From contig NC_049995.1 of the NCBI RefSeq assembly GCF_000003815.2, positions 5,812,912-5,876,911 of the forward strand: a stretch of 64,000 nucleotides of DNA, in the 5' to 3' direction. The notes below the pieces were generated by a model. The model ran no database searches. It was not told where the DNA came from and saw nothing but the letters and a program-made list of their open reading frames with translations. Below, piece after piece: positions 47,983 through 53,467 of this stretch (positions within the stretch are counted from its first letter, which is position 1; every line of letters begins with the position of its first letter). The translations under genes were made by a program, and so were the position numbers. This stretch comes from Branchiostoma floridae. Its lineage: Eukaryota > Chordata > Leptocardii > Amphioxiformes > Branchiostomatidae.

Positions 47983-50187
47983 AATTTTAGCTCACTGGAA
48001 AGGTACGCTTCCACTGGTCGTGATAGAGAAGACAAAAGATATGTTACGTTATTATTTACAGGTTTATTGTACCAAGAAAACTGTCCTTCTTTTTTCCGAC
48101 AATCACGTGTACAACGAACAGCTGACCTCGGTTTAACGTCCCGTCCTAATACCCCGTCACATGTAGCGAGCATCGATCGGACGACGAATCTGCGAGCTCT
48201 AAATTACGAGGAGGCATGACCCTGGCGGGAAGGGGGAACTCTGTCATTTCTTGGTCGGCATCAGGGTCATGCCTCCTCGTAATTTAGAGCTCGCAGACTC
48301 GTCGTCCGATCGATTTTCGCTACATGTGACGGGGGTATAAGGACTGCAACCCTTCCCGATTGAGTAAATGTCGGGTGAGCGACACAGCTGGAATCGAACT
48401 AACGGCTTGAAGTTCTCAGCTTTCAAACACGCACACATAGACATAGCTGCCTACGTATACCTACCTACCTAGAGTCCCTTGACCTCCAGGTCGTTGGGGG
48501 GACAAGGTACACATACACATATCTCTAAGACGATCAGAGGTGTATATTGACATGATTATTGACATCCTGTGGCTGAAGCTTTTCATAACAGTCTACGGTA
48601 AATAATAAAGCACCGGATACCTACTATGTTGACATGGCCTTTAGTACACATTATGTATATATTTTTGCAACCAACACAAAGATTTGGGGCGATGAAAGTA
48701 CTTTCTATAGATGATATCGATGCTATACTCTCAGATGGTCCACGGCTTAAGAAAGGATGTCTTAAACACTTGTTGAATTGGAGGTATCTAAGATGATGAA
48801 ATAGAACTATATATTCTAAATGTTATACAAAAGTTATTACGTTAAAGAGTTCTCTAGCTCAAAATATCGGACTCGCTAATTCTTGTATAATTTGCATGTC
48901 ATTGTTATATAAGCATCCCAACTGTTAGTATTCCCATGGTATGACAAAGAACCAATATATCGATAACCTTAGCGACTTTATATACACAATGAATTGCAAA
49001 ATATGCATATGAAAGATTAAGATCTAAGCAAATATTGCATAATTTATCTGGTTATACTGTTTATGTGCATTTTGAAATTCAATTTTGAGAAGCAAACAGT
49101 GCTTCGTCATAGTAAATGCATGGAGTGAATTGCAAAAAATATTTCGTCATTCAAAATATGAAAATTAGTCAAGATATTCGACAGTGCTTTGTCATAATGA
49201 TGACATGCAATGAATTGCAAAAATATTACATCATTTAAAAGATGACAGTTAGTCAAGAAACTTGACAGTGCTTAGTCATAGTGATGACATGCAATGAATT
49301 GCCAAAAAATTACATCATGAGAAATATGACAGTCAAGACACTCGGCAGGGCTTAGTCATAGTGATGACATGCAATGAATTGAAAAAATATTTCATCATTT
49401 AAAATATGAAAGTTAGTCAAGATATTCGACAGTGTTTGGTCATAGTAAATACATGCAATGAATTGCAAAAATATTACATCATTCTAAAGATAACAGTCAA
49501 GACACTCGACAGTGCCTAGTCATAGTAATTACATGCAATAAGTTGCAAAATATTACATCGTTCGAAATATGACAGTTATTCAAGACACTCGGCAGTGCTT
49601 AGTCATAGTGATGACATGCAATGAAATGCAAAAATATTACAGGATTTGAAAAATGACACTCGATAGATTCTGAAAGCAGCCAGACGATACAGGTACTTTC
49701 CACTATCTTTTCTCAGTGACATAGGAAGGCATTTAGTGCAATTTATACTAGCTTCAGCATATTACAGAACATACGTTTACGGACTTGAAAAACCAAGTTT
49801 GTTGAGAGCCGCTATGCGAATTGTTAAACTAGTCCATTGACAATAAGTGAAGAAAATTGTGTATTCACACTTGTAAAACTTAAGAATTGTTATCGGTCGG
49901 GCCGACTACTATTTCTTCGCAGCCAGGGATTAGATTGCAGGGAGCTAACATGTTACAAAAGTAGGGTCAAAGATTCTGGACCGAGCTGCCATACGGTGCT
50001 ACTCAGGTGACGTCATGATGCAATGTATCATAATGATCGGAAAATGTCGTATTCTAGTTATTACATTGGCACCAATAAGTAGCACACTAGAGTCTATTCC
50101 CAAAATCACCACATGTTTTTTCTTACCTTGGGCATCCCCAGCTGCCCATAGGGCTGCATGAAAAAGTAGAACTGCAAGCAACTCCAT
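25545..50187 (-). CDS. Secreted GH16 beta-glucanase with two WSC domains, copy A, fourteen exons
   Basis: Exons in coding order: 50127-50187, 47516-47664, 46485-46614, 44416-44534, 43703-43777, 42827-42887, 42254-42428, 30126-30217, 29228-29407, 28611-28688, 27895-28012, 27213-27284, 26454-26586, 25545-25760; 1659 nt, 552 residues, all GT/AG and in phase. It should cleave beta-1,3-glucans outside the cell. Signal peptide 1-20; WSC domain about 22-112 (YLGCYID, GLQYA, CFCG, CGGDYR); GH16 begins about 127 (LVFEDTFD, GGGNEEFQYY); a second WSC domain about 199-287 (YVGCFNDGG, GLKGTECRCG, CGGNGVTSVY) interrupts it; GH16 resumes (PIQSARVTT, KYGKVEVWAK, GDWIWPAIWLLP). The catalytic EIDIME motif has E366 and E371 intact, unlike non-enzymatic GNBPs. 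An AG at 50193-50194 just before the start codon suggests an upstream non-coding exon. Intron 7 (about 12 kb) hosts the LINE. Confidence 0.92.
26101..26261. mobile_element. Palindromic MITE in GH16-A intron 13
   Basis: AGTCTCTACTAGACTCCGGG at the left pairs with CCCGGAGTCTGGTAGAGACT at the right end. The pairing continues through GGAAATCCGTAGAAATGGAA and TTCCATTTCTACGG. It lies next to exon 13 and has no coding capacity. Confidence 0.7.
27090..27180. repeat. Dispersed repeat, three or more copies in the window
   Basis: ATTTTTATTCGCACGCTCGC, then GCATCAG and GATGTCATCTGTATAATC. Related copies: 63565-63640 (near identical core) and 7520-7565 (GCGAGCGCGGATGTCATCCG, TATAATG). Class unknown; SINE or MITE fragment. 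Confidence 0.45.
30820..31020. repeat. Unit of the 182-bp repeat on the 5' side of the LINE
   Basis: ATGCTTTTGATGAAGAAAT, AAGTTGACCTTCAATTGACC, ACACCCAGCCACATTCAAAA and TTCCCCGGAAATA align in order with each unit of the array at 38001-39010. So units of one repeat family lie on both sides of the LINE. Confidence 0.65.
31437..31563 (+). repeat. LINE 5' tandem repeat, 45-bp unit, three copies
   Basis: Units start at about 31437, 31483 and 31528 with GTCGGTYGAACTCTGGGCTT followed by GAGTTGATCTA. Tandem monomers upstream of a LINE ORF1 often carry the promoter; that role is inferred here. Confidence 0.7.
31564..31795 (+). repeat. LINE 5' tandem repeat, about 117-bp unit, two copies
   Basis: CTGCAGAATCTAGTTGCAGC at 31564 recurs as CTGCAAAATCTAGTTGCAGC at about 31681. 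CCCCCGCCCATT, GACTGGGCTGAGAGGGGCAG and CATCCATTG follow in both. Probably part of the LINE promoter region. Confidence 0.7.
32111..34069 (+). CDS. LINE ORF1, RNA-binding protein with three CCHC knuckles and further zinc fingers
   Basis: 652 residues. Its expected role is to coat the LINE RNA as a gag-like chaperone. An N-terminal domain (about 1-155) resembles the RRM-like part of other LINE ORF1 proteins. Three CX2CX4HX4C knuckles follow: C159-C172 (CLRCNQEGHESANC), C177-C190 and C196-C209. A Ser/Pro-rich linker holds three copies of a 23-residue repeat (about 302-369, VAVVEPSEDVLSEAAPSL), encoded by 69-bp units. Next come a basic patch (RSQRRRRK), a Cys cluster with CxxC pairs at 415/418, 431/434 and 462/465, and near the C-terminus a C2H2 finger (C612, C617, H630, H635) preceded by a second possible one (C577, C585, H598, H603). 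The stop lies 14 bases before the ORF2 ATG, so ORF2 may depend on reinitiation or coupling. Confidence 0.88.
   Translation: MKRPLSIKVAVYRDRLTYEQVFTLLSEVSAPMSSIQAVQSLGPNSFDVSFSSVHERTLYAGKLSGLDAVDVSSYAAAEIIVTATRIPYELDDNYVRNWLNQYCAVITSRMVTYRDRPTIKNGNRQYKVVLKPGCNIPSAWKMYDGRMVFFRYVGQPRTCLRCNQEGHESANCAVTFCNKCQSIGHLAMDCTNDVVCLSCRAEGHTARRCPLSFANRIKMGASWAKSQELPAGVSQVREHHDGGVPQAANKPDRSELAHVSDAESGVSDPVSPPGHPGSVDPGTSSAVKSDVSSPVAESEASPPVAVVEPSEDVLSEAAPSLTKFSPVAVVEPSEDLLSGAAPSLTKFSPVAVVEPSEDVLSEAAPSLAKPGLSSSSSEQVPSTSAAPVPAPRARSQRRRRKAASPIRPVTRRYMCQGCELDYTITLEVVSCHQCKADITPESALLAFCEGPVCQSDNRLFLCQSCHDGNSDIADKDSRKRCRGDSSEGSASAKTLSKGKKIRKEPDSDSSLVIEEFPSESLRSVDGNESDSTVGSRSLIIDEDTSDASQAPSPDLVAKARAIVISSDLYKNKAVFVCNQFISHGCDELLHSFRSLKSHLAKAHGISGDVVPCKVGNCSRFFKTTMLCLKHLYNVHPQFVNRIGVEGIDDLYH
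34084..37578 (+). CDS. LINE ORF2, AP-endonuclease and reverse transcriptase
   Basis: 1164 residues, uninterrupted. It nicks target DNA and copies the LINE RNA there (target-primed reverse transcription). The endonuclease fills about residues 12-235: TLNVCGL, LQECH, GDFN and the catalytic-type DH near its end (TDHDCVSLS). A connecting region leads to the reverse transcriptase at about 500-780: LPKKGD, RRPISLLN, DQTCGIPGRS, SLDQAKAFDRV, RGVRQGCP and YADD at 703-706. The C-terminal region carries a CX4CX7HX4C knuckle (CPRRNCRATETVTHAIWSC), common in this group. The start is the first ATG after the ORF1 stop; the domain itself begins near residue 12, so a few residues of uncertainty remain. Confidence 0.95.
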   Translation: MLFDIPSLCSLMVLIATLNVCGLRSPQKRRQVFGFCRQHKFDVVCLQECHVSSTSEAVLWEKEWGGQAFWALGSSQSRGVGILLSPSFNFDVVKKSCDDSGRVVCVVLSDGVRNFKVCNMYAPNISAERTGFFKNLYKFLSGAEPLILCGDFNCVEDVDIDKRGGNPAHGSGGSTILKDICADFNVHDSWRHENPSKKVFTWRQPTKGIACRLDRFYSSKCLVVSNYCFLPAYFTDHDCVSLSILPDVKKKPGLWKCNVSILKRDKVLNDFKLAFNNWKTLKPGFPSLRAWWDDVKARTRSLLIRISCELARERRESMFTLNNELVDLTNKMNDGASSADILRRYECTKSSLSELSAEEARGAFVRSRVKQFVEGEKCTSYFVSQASSRSRQRRISSVRDSTGRVVQDDEEILDVFKLFYEDLFSAEPIDKCEANNLCNNLEGSLDPDEVSSLEGPLSLDELWAALRSMENNKSPGSDGLPKEFYVAFWDVIAGDLLSVFEEVFSSGELSQSQSFGVITLLPKKGDPLDPKNRRPISLLNCDYKILAKVLNNRLKMVAASVISPDQTCGIPGRSIQCNLLLMRDIVTYVNMNNFDCAIISLDQAKAFDRVNIDFLHLTLAKMGFGPVFRKWVAILYHNITSAVSVNGSLSSSFSLSRGVRQGCPMSPLLYAISLEPFAATVRADAAIHGLRLPGGREVKISQYADDNSAIVTTDESIRRLFAVIDMYNRGSGSLLNLDKCMGLWLGSWRKRLDCPKNFKWTSVSIRLLGGTFGSVNMPLVNWRERQAKFEAVLRRWDSFSLSFAGKVVVVNNLALSTLWYIAPVFSPPESVVKDITRAVFKFFWSSRAEMVSRQTVMLPLDKGGWDLIDFGVKANCFYCRPFTSILDRPDLPWVQLAKYWLGFFARRFEPSSWSNSSPHSPEAPPHYSLMRKLTLEFVNASASKTWDKTCTVQSLYKAAILARSHTPSACFLERGVDWSLVFSTVHNTLLENNLKELSWKVAHGALKTNYLTCSIWHRTPSPLCPRRNCRATETVTHAIWSCGEVLLTWTWVEGFIRRWVVSSFRVSRAVALYGVMSSTLKKCKRDVCTYILAVARSKIWWSRCQALFDNNFVSHIELVSLIKEALRFKLKVEFVRLGSESFLAEWCQSVRWASVRTGVLVLRF
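38001..39010. repeat. 182-bp tandem array, about six decaying units
   Basis: The phrase ACTTGTYTGATTG or its variants recurs at about 38001, 38183, 38366, 38549, 38732 and 38913. Between these points ATCAATAGTACGTATATG, CCAACATATATTGGAATATC and CATTCCAAAAATCCCCGG keep their order. Units diverge steadily to the right. The array starts directly after the LINE 3' region. Confidence 0.85.
39011..41760. other. Intron 7 of GH16-A, remainder; little recognised
   Basis: AT-rich sequence with no coding features. A fragment near 40115-40200 (AACCGCGAACTTAAAACCAC) resembles the arms of the MITE at 21507-21679. A stretch at 41765-41870 resembles 28160-28240 (GTAGGRTCTRCWTGGAGAT), another dispersed repeat. 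Confidence 0.35.
41949..42085. repeat. Cluster of short GC-rich palindromes beside GH16-A exon 7
   Basis: Successive hairpins: GGTCGGGGAAGTCGGCGAAG with GCCGACC, GGTCGGCTAAGCCGACC, CGGCGTAGCCG and GCGGCGAAGCCGC. CCCGAAGGTCGG and CCGACCAATCGGCG each occur twice. The stems have three- or four-base loops (GAA, TAA, TA). The cluster lies about 170 bases downstream of the exon 7 donor. Confidence 0.7.
43411..43618. mobile_element. Palindromic MITE, 208 bp, in GH16-A intron 5
   Basis: AATAGTTGAACTGTAATTTC at the left end is matched by GAAATTACAGTTCAACTATT at the right. The pairing continues through ACACCAAAATTGGACTCACC, CGACTGCACAGCA and TCAAGGAATGA. Only the central 50 or so bases are unpaired. 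Confidence 0.85.
44580..44960 (+). mobile_element. Probable CR1/L2-type LINE 3' end with (ATCT)n tail
   Basis: The end of an open frame (to 44746) is followed by a 200-base AT-rich stretch and CACAATAAACACTATCTATC, then a short (ATCT)n. Such tails are typical of CR1/L2-group elements. No RT motif remains, so the assignment is tentative. Confidence 0.35.
45895..45995 (+). mobile_element. Retrotransposon 3' tail with (CAAA)n
   Basis: GCGGCCTGCAGGCCG hairpin, then TTTCATAAATAAATAAAGGT, then (CAAA)n. The form matches a truncated LINE or SINE tail. Confidence 0.4.
46252..46475. mobile_element. MITE, family 'GGTGCCATAATACCGCC', copy 3, abutting GH16-A exon 3
   Basis: Full-length copy with both inverted outer arms and the inner stem (GGTCTTCCCAAGATTGTCTT / AAGACAATCTTGAGAAGGTC). 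Its right end (ATTATGCGAATG) is only about 10 bases from the exon 3 boundary, so the element forms the beginning of intron 3 just after the donor. Confidence 0.8.
47787..47983. repeat. (CA)n microsatellite with regular ACGTAC and ACGTTC interruptions
   Basis: About 200 bases of (CA)n in GH16-A intron 1, broken by CGTACAC and CGTTCACAC at irregular intervals. The His/Thr-rich open frames it produces are not genes. Confidence 0.95.
48145..48341. mobile_element. Near-perfect inverted repeat (foldback element)
   Basis: CGAGCTCTAAATTACGAGGA and GGCATGACCCTG at left pair with CAGGGTCATGCC and TCCTCGTAATTTAGAGCTCG at right. The arms are about 75 bases and reach ACCCCGTCACATGTAGCGA and TCGCTACATGTGACGGGG. 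The loop is about 45 bases. It lies in GH16-A intron 1. Confidence 0.85.
49090..49660. repeat. 80-85-bp tandem repeat, seven units, in GH16-A intron 1
   Basis: CAGTGCTTAGTCATAGTGAT or variants start at about 49097, 49182, 49266, 49346, 49430, 49510 and 49592. Each is followed by ACATGCAATGAATTGCAAAA, TATTACATCATT and AGTCAAGACACTCG. The regular period of 80-85 bases and AT-richness suggest a small satellite. Confidence 0.85.
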
Positions 50188-50192
50188 AATGC

Positions 50193-52160
50193 CTGCAAAA
50201 AATATTTGCACGATAAGGGAATCTTCAACATTCCACACACATTGCCAAGTTTTAAATTAATGTTTTGTATTTTAACAGCCTGGGTGTCTTCCACAGAACA
50301 TAGACATAGTTTTTGAACAGTTTACGTGCACGTATATTACGTCGCTGATTCGTGATTTTTAACACGGCTTAATGTTCTCTATACAGGGAAAAGGGGGTTG
50401 CTGCACCCTAAAGCTCCCTCTTCCGGCATGTAAAACTTAGCTTGTGTTGAAAAATGCGTAGATACGCCCCCCCCCCAAATGATCCCAGCCGCTCCAGATG
50501 TTTGCGAACTTACCTCGCTTCATATGGTTACCGCAAACATACTAGCAACCTTCTGCACAATTGACTGATTGCAACTTGTCACCTCAATGGCATCTAATAA
50601 TTTGCAATCTAATAAATTTCTTCCTCATGTTGACCATTATTTACTTTTTTTCAAGCCTTAGACAAGACTTACGTAAAGTGATAGGTCCATATTGAAACTA
50701 ACCGATACCTTTATGCGTTATAAAGTACAACCAATAGTATTGCTGTAGTAAAGATATCATGATGTTCTGTTCTACAGAAAAGTATAAATGCCAAATGTGA
50801 AAATGCTGAAAATTTCCGCGGTGGTTTAAGTTAATGTTTGCGGTTTTGTGAAAATGGATGATGCGGTTCACCTTACCGCAAAATTGAATTCCTGCGAACG
50901 AACTTAAAGATATTTTTAGTATTGGTGTTGATTTCGTAAGATTTTCAAAACGAACATTTTAGATACGGTACGTAATTGTTTGTACTTACAATTTGTGACT
51001 GGGCGGCAATGACACAAGGGCAGACTTTCAACCTGACTCTGACTTTTATATTCAACAAACGGAAATACTGATGTACTATGGGTACTTCACACATGGGTCG
51101 TCTACGCCCCTTGAGAATCTACAAATATACATCATTACATCATTGCATAATCCAATACATCCGGGGACTCCTAGATGGAAGCTGATCACGTGACTTCAAG
51201 GATATGTTTTTGACCAGTAGAACATTTTTAGTTATCTATTTGTCTAGCACGTGTCTGTAAGTAAGCTACAGTGTTGTTTTCTTACGACCTTCGGTAGAAT
51301 TTGTATACCTGTTAACGATATACTTAGGTAAAGATAAAAAGGTAACATCGTTTTGAGGCCGTCCGTAGAGTTAATGGTTTGGGAATACAATTGATGTTTT
51401 GGTCACGGTGTTGGGAGGTAAAACCCAACCCTCTCCTTCAACTACCTTCTACGTTCCCATGAGAACCCATCATTACAACTTTAGTAAGCATCCTTCCATT
51501 ACAACTTTACACACTACATATCCTCAATATCCTGTGTTTGCCAGCACAGTCCCTCGGTTACTCGACGTTACTGTTCATAACTGGCTACGCACGGACAACG
51601 AGACATCGTTTGGAAGAACTTTAAAAGTTAAGCTAAAGCAACCTTCGCCGTATCTCTTGTTCCAACTGGTACGTATACCAACAGTTTGAAGGTTATAATC
51701 ACAATATGAGGTTGAACAGCTGGGGTGGTTACCATAACTGTGTATACAAGCAAGCTGCATTGCTGGTAGAATTATACACAGCGACTGGACAACGGGCTAT
51801 GAAGGTGGTATTAATTTAGAATGTGTTATTTGTCAATTATCGATATTGCTTATAAAACATTTCCCGCTAGATTTTAGCTAGATCATAGCTTGGTGCGCCC
51901 TTTTAGTTGTATGGCTTAAGCTTTTTATTAATTTTCTAGGATTTTATCCGTTTTCTTCCATATCATATAAGAAAGAGGCAGTACACTCATATATCCGGCA
52001 ACGAGTGCGTTATCATTTCGTAATATTTTTTTGCGAAATAATTGAGAAGCAAACAATATTGTCACTTGGTAAGTATTTTTTTTAGAATTGTAGCTTTTAG
52101 GCTCAAGAATTGATAAAATTAACGACATCTTTCACAGATTTTAACTTGTCCTTTTCAGAT
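50193..52160. other. Upstream region of GH16-A, no gene recognised
   Basis: It must contain the upstream non-coding exon or promoter of copy A, but neither could be placed. The segment 51760-51960 is homologous to 54200-54420 inside GH16-B intron 13 (shared ATCATAGCTTGGTRCGCCCT, TTTAGTTGTATGGCT), evidence of local duplication. The frame 51399-51689 has no recognisable domain. Confidence 0.4.
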
Positions 52161-52164
52161 ATGG

Positions 52165-52370
52165 TCGCTCAATGATTCAAAACATGTAGTTAAATCTCGC
52201 GTTAATTTGTGAGATCTTGTTAGATGTCTTGAGATTTGTTAACGCAGTTCCAAGCTCGATCGTCTTGAAGACAGGGTTCCAAGTTGGATACCAGTGGTCC
52301 TTAGCGCGTTTGGGTAGAACTATATATCCTTGATAGATTGATAAAAAGTTCTGCAAAGCCATGCTAATTT
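52165..52370 (-). pseudogene. Ghost of a GH16 terminal exon (copy 1)
   Basis: On the minus strand the frame reads AKDHWYPTWN, closely matching AKNQWYPTWN in the last exon of copies A and B. Flanking residues have decayed and no terminal KVW(R/K)FV remains. Its left flank (ATTCAAAACATGTAGTTAAA, TCTCGCG) matches the sequence beyond the stop codon of copy B. It is a relic of a further tandem GH16 gene. Confidence 0.6.
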
Positions 52371-52539
52371 ACCATATGTTAATTCCAACTGTTGGTATAT
52401 CCATGACATAACCTAGAATCAATAGATCGATAAACATAGAGCTTCCATTCAGAGTGATACACTATGAATTGCAGAATTTATAAGATAAGATAAAGGCAAA
52501 TATTGCATAAGCCATTTTGCGTTATCATATATGGTAAGG

Positions 52540-52665
52540 CCTTGAATCAAAACATGTAGCTAGTTCTCTCTCGAATTGATGAGGTCTCGTTAGCTATCGT
52601 GGGACCTCGTGAGATTTCGCGAGACTTAGAAGAAGAATTTCCAGACAAAGATGTACAAGTTTGTA
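52540..52665 (-). pseudogene. Ghost of a GH16 3' end (copy 2)
   Basis: AATCAAAACATGTAGCTAGT, CTCGTGAGATTTCGCGAGAC and TTAGAAGAAGAATTTCCAGAC correspond to the 3' UTR, stop codon and last codons (VWKF) of copy B at 53355-53485. Only the end of the exon survives. Confidence 0.5.
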
Positions 52666-52949
52666 CAAAGTTTGTAATGACATGATTTCTCAGTAGATAA
52701 GGCAAGACGATAACCACAAAAATAGACCAATGTTAACATGTCAAGGTTTAAAAACGCAGTTGTTTGCAATTGGGTATACATCATCGTTGTAGTGGCACGA
52801 AATTATCCCTCCCATCCCGTGGCTATCTATTGGTATCCATATAAGCCATTACTCTTGATAACGTTTTTTTAATAACGTTACACCGTATATTGGAGTATTT
52901 GGACATGTCATTGAGACGCCCTTTGTAATACGTTGTGTATCTTTGTCTT

Positions 52950-53250
52950 TATTTGACGCCAAGGTGGAGGAGGCCAAGAGGGAGGCCCCGCATGAAATGG
53001 CTGGACCAGCTAACATCAGACCTGGCAGTTTTGAATATGAACTGCCCACTGCCTGGCAGGCTGCCCAGGACAGGTCTTTCTGGAGAAGATGTCGAGGCGC
53101 CACGCTCTCTGGAGCAAGCGGCTCGTGAGTGTGGGTTACCTTTATCTACGACTTTTGGTTGTTCTACGGGTGGTTTTAATATGGGAAGACTTATCTAGGT
53201 TTCCTCTACGTACCTAATTTCCTTAATGTTGGTTTTGCAACAAACAAACA
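52950..53250 (+). mobile_element. 3' fragment of a CR1/jockey-group LINE, frameshifted
   Basis: The frame reads RGRPRMKWLDQL, then after a frame change TAWQAAQDRSFWRR. This is the order of the conserved C-terminus of many LINE ORF2 proteins (R-RGRP-W-D ... A-DR--WR). It ends in an AACAAACAAACAA tail near 53245. Only the last 60-70 codons remain. Confidence 0.6.
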
Positions 53251-53349
53251 AACAATCGTGTCACCCTATGTTGTTTTTAATTTCAAACGGTAACTCTCAT
53301 GCTCAATAAACAGTTAAAATCGACAACATTTGACACAAATTGGTCACAT

Positions 53350-53467
53350 CAATGAATCAAAACGCGTAGCTAGATCTCGCGAGAAGTGATTAGACATTCT
53401 GAGATCTCGCGAGACTTTGTGAGACCTTCCGGCATTCCACGAGACTTGGTGTGGTCTCGCGATATGT
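53350..53467 (-). repeat. Cluster of TCTCGCGAGA-type palindromes in the 3' flank of GH16-B
   Basis: ATCTCGCGAGA occurs twice (near 53373 and 53402), with CTCGCGAT and CACGAGACTTGGTGTGGTCT nearby. Similar CTCGTGAGA/CTCACGAGA strings lie just past the stop of copy A (25485-25545) and at both ghosts. Homologous 3' UTR sequence is the simplest reading; a regulatory role is not shown. Confidence 0.6.

Noticed and set aside
47612..48219. Long overlapping open frames rich in His/Thr or Cys/Val
   Set aside because: They are translations of the (CA)n microsatellite in different frames and on both strands.
52935..53198. 87-residue open frame as an independent gene
   Set aside because: It matches the C-terminal end of a LINE ORF2 with a frameshift and a retrotransposon tail.
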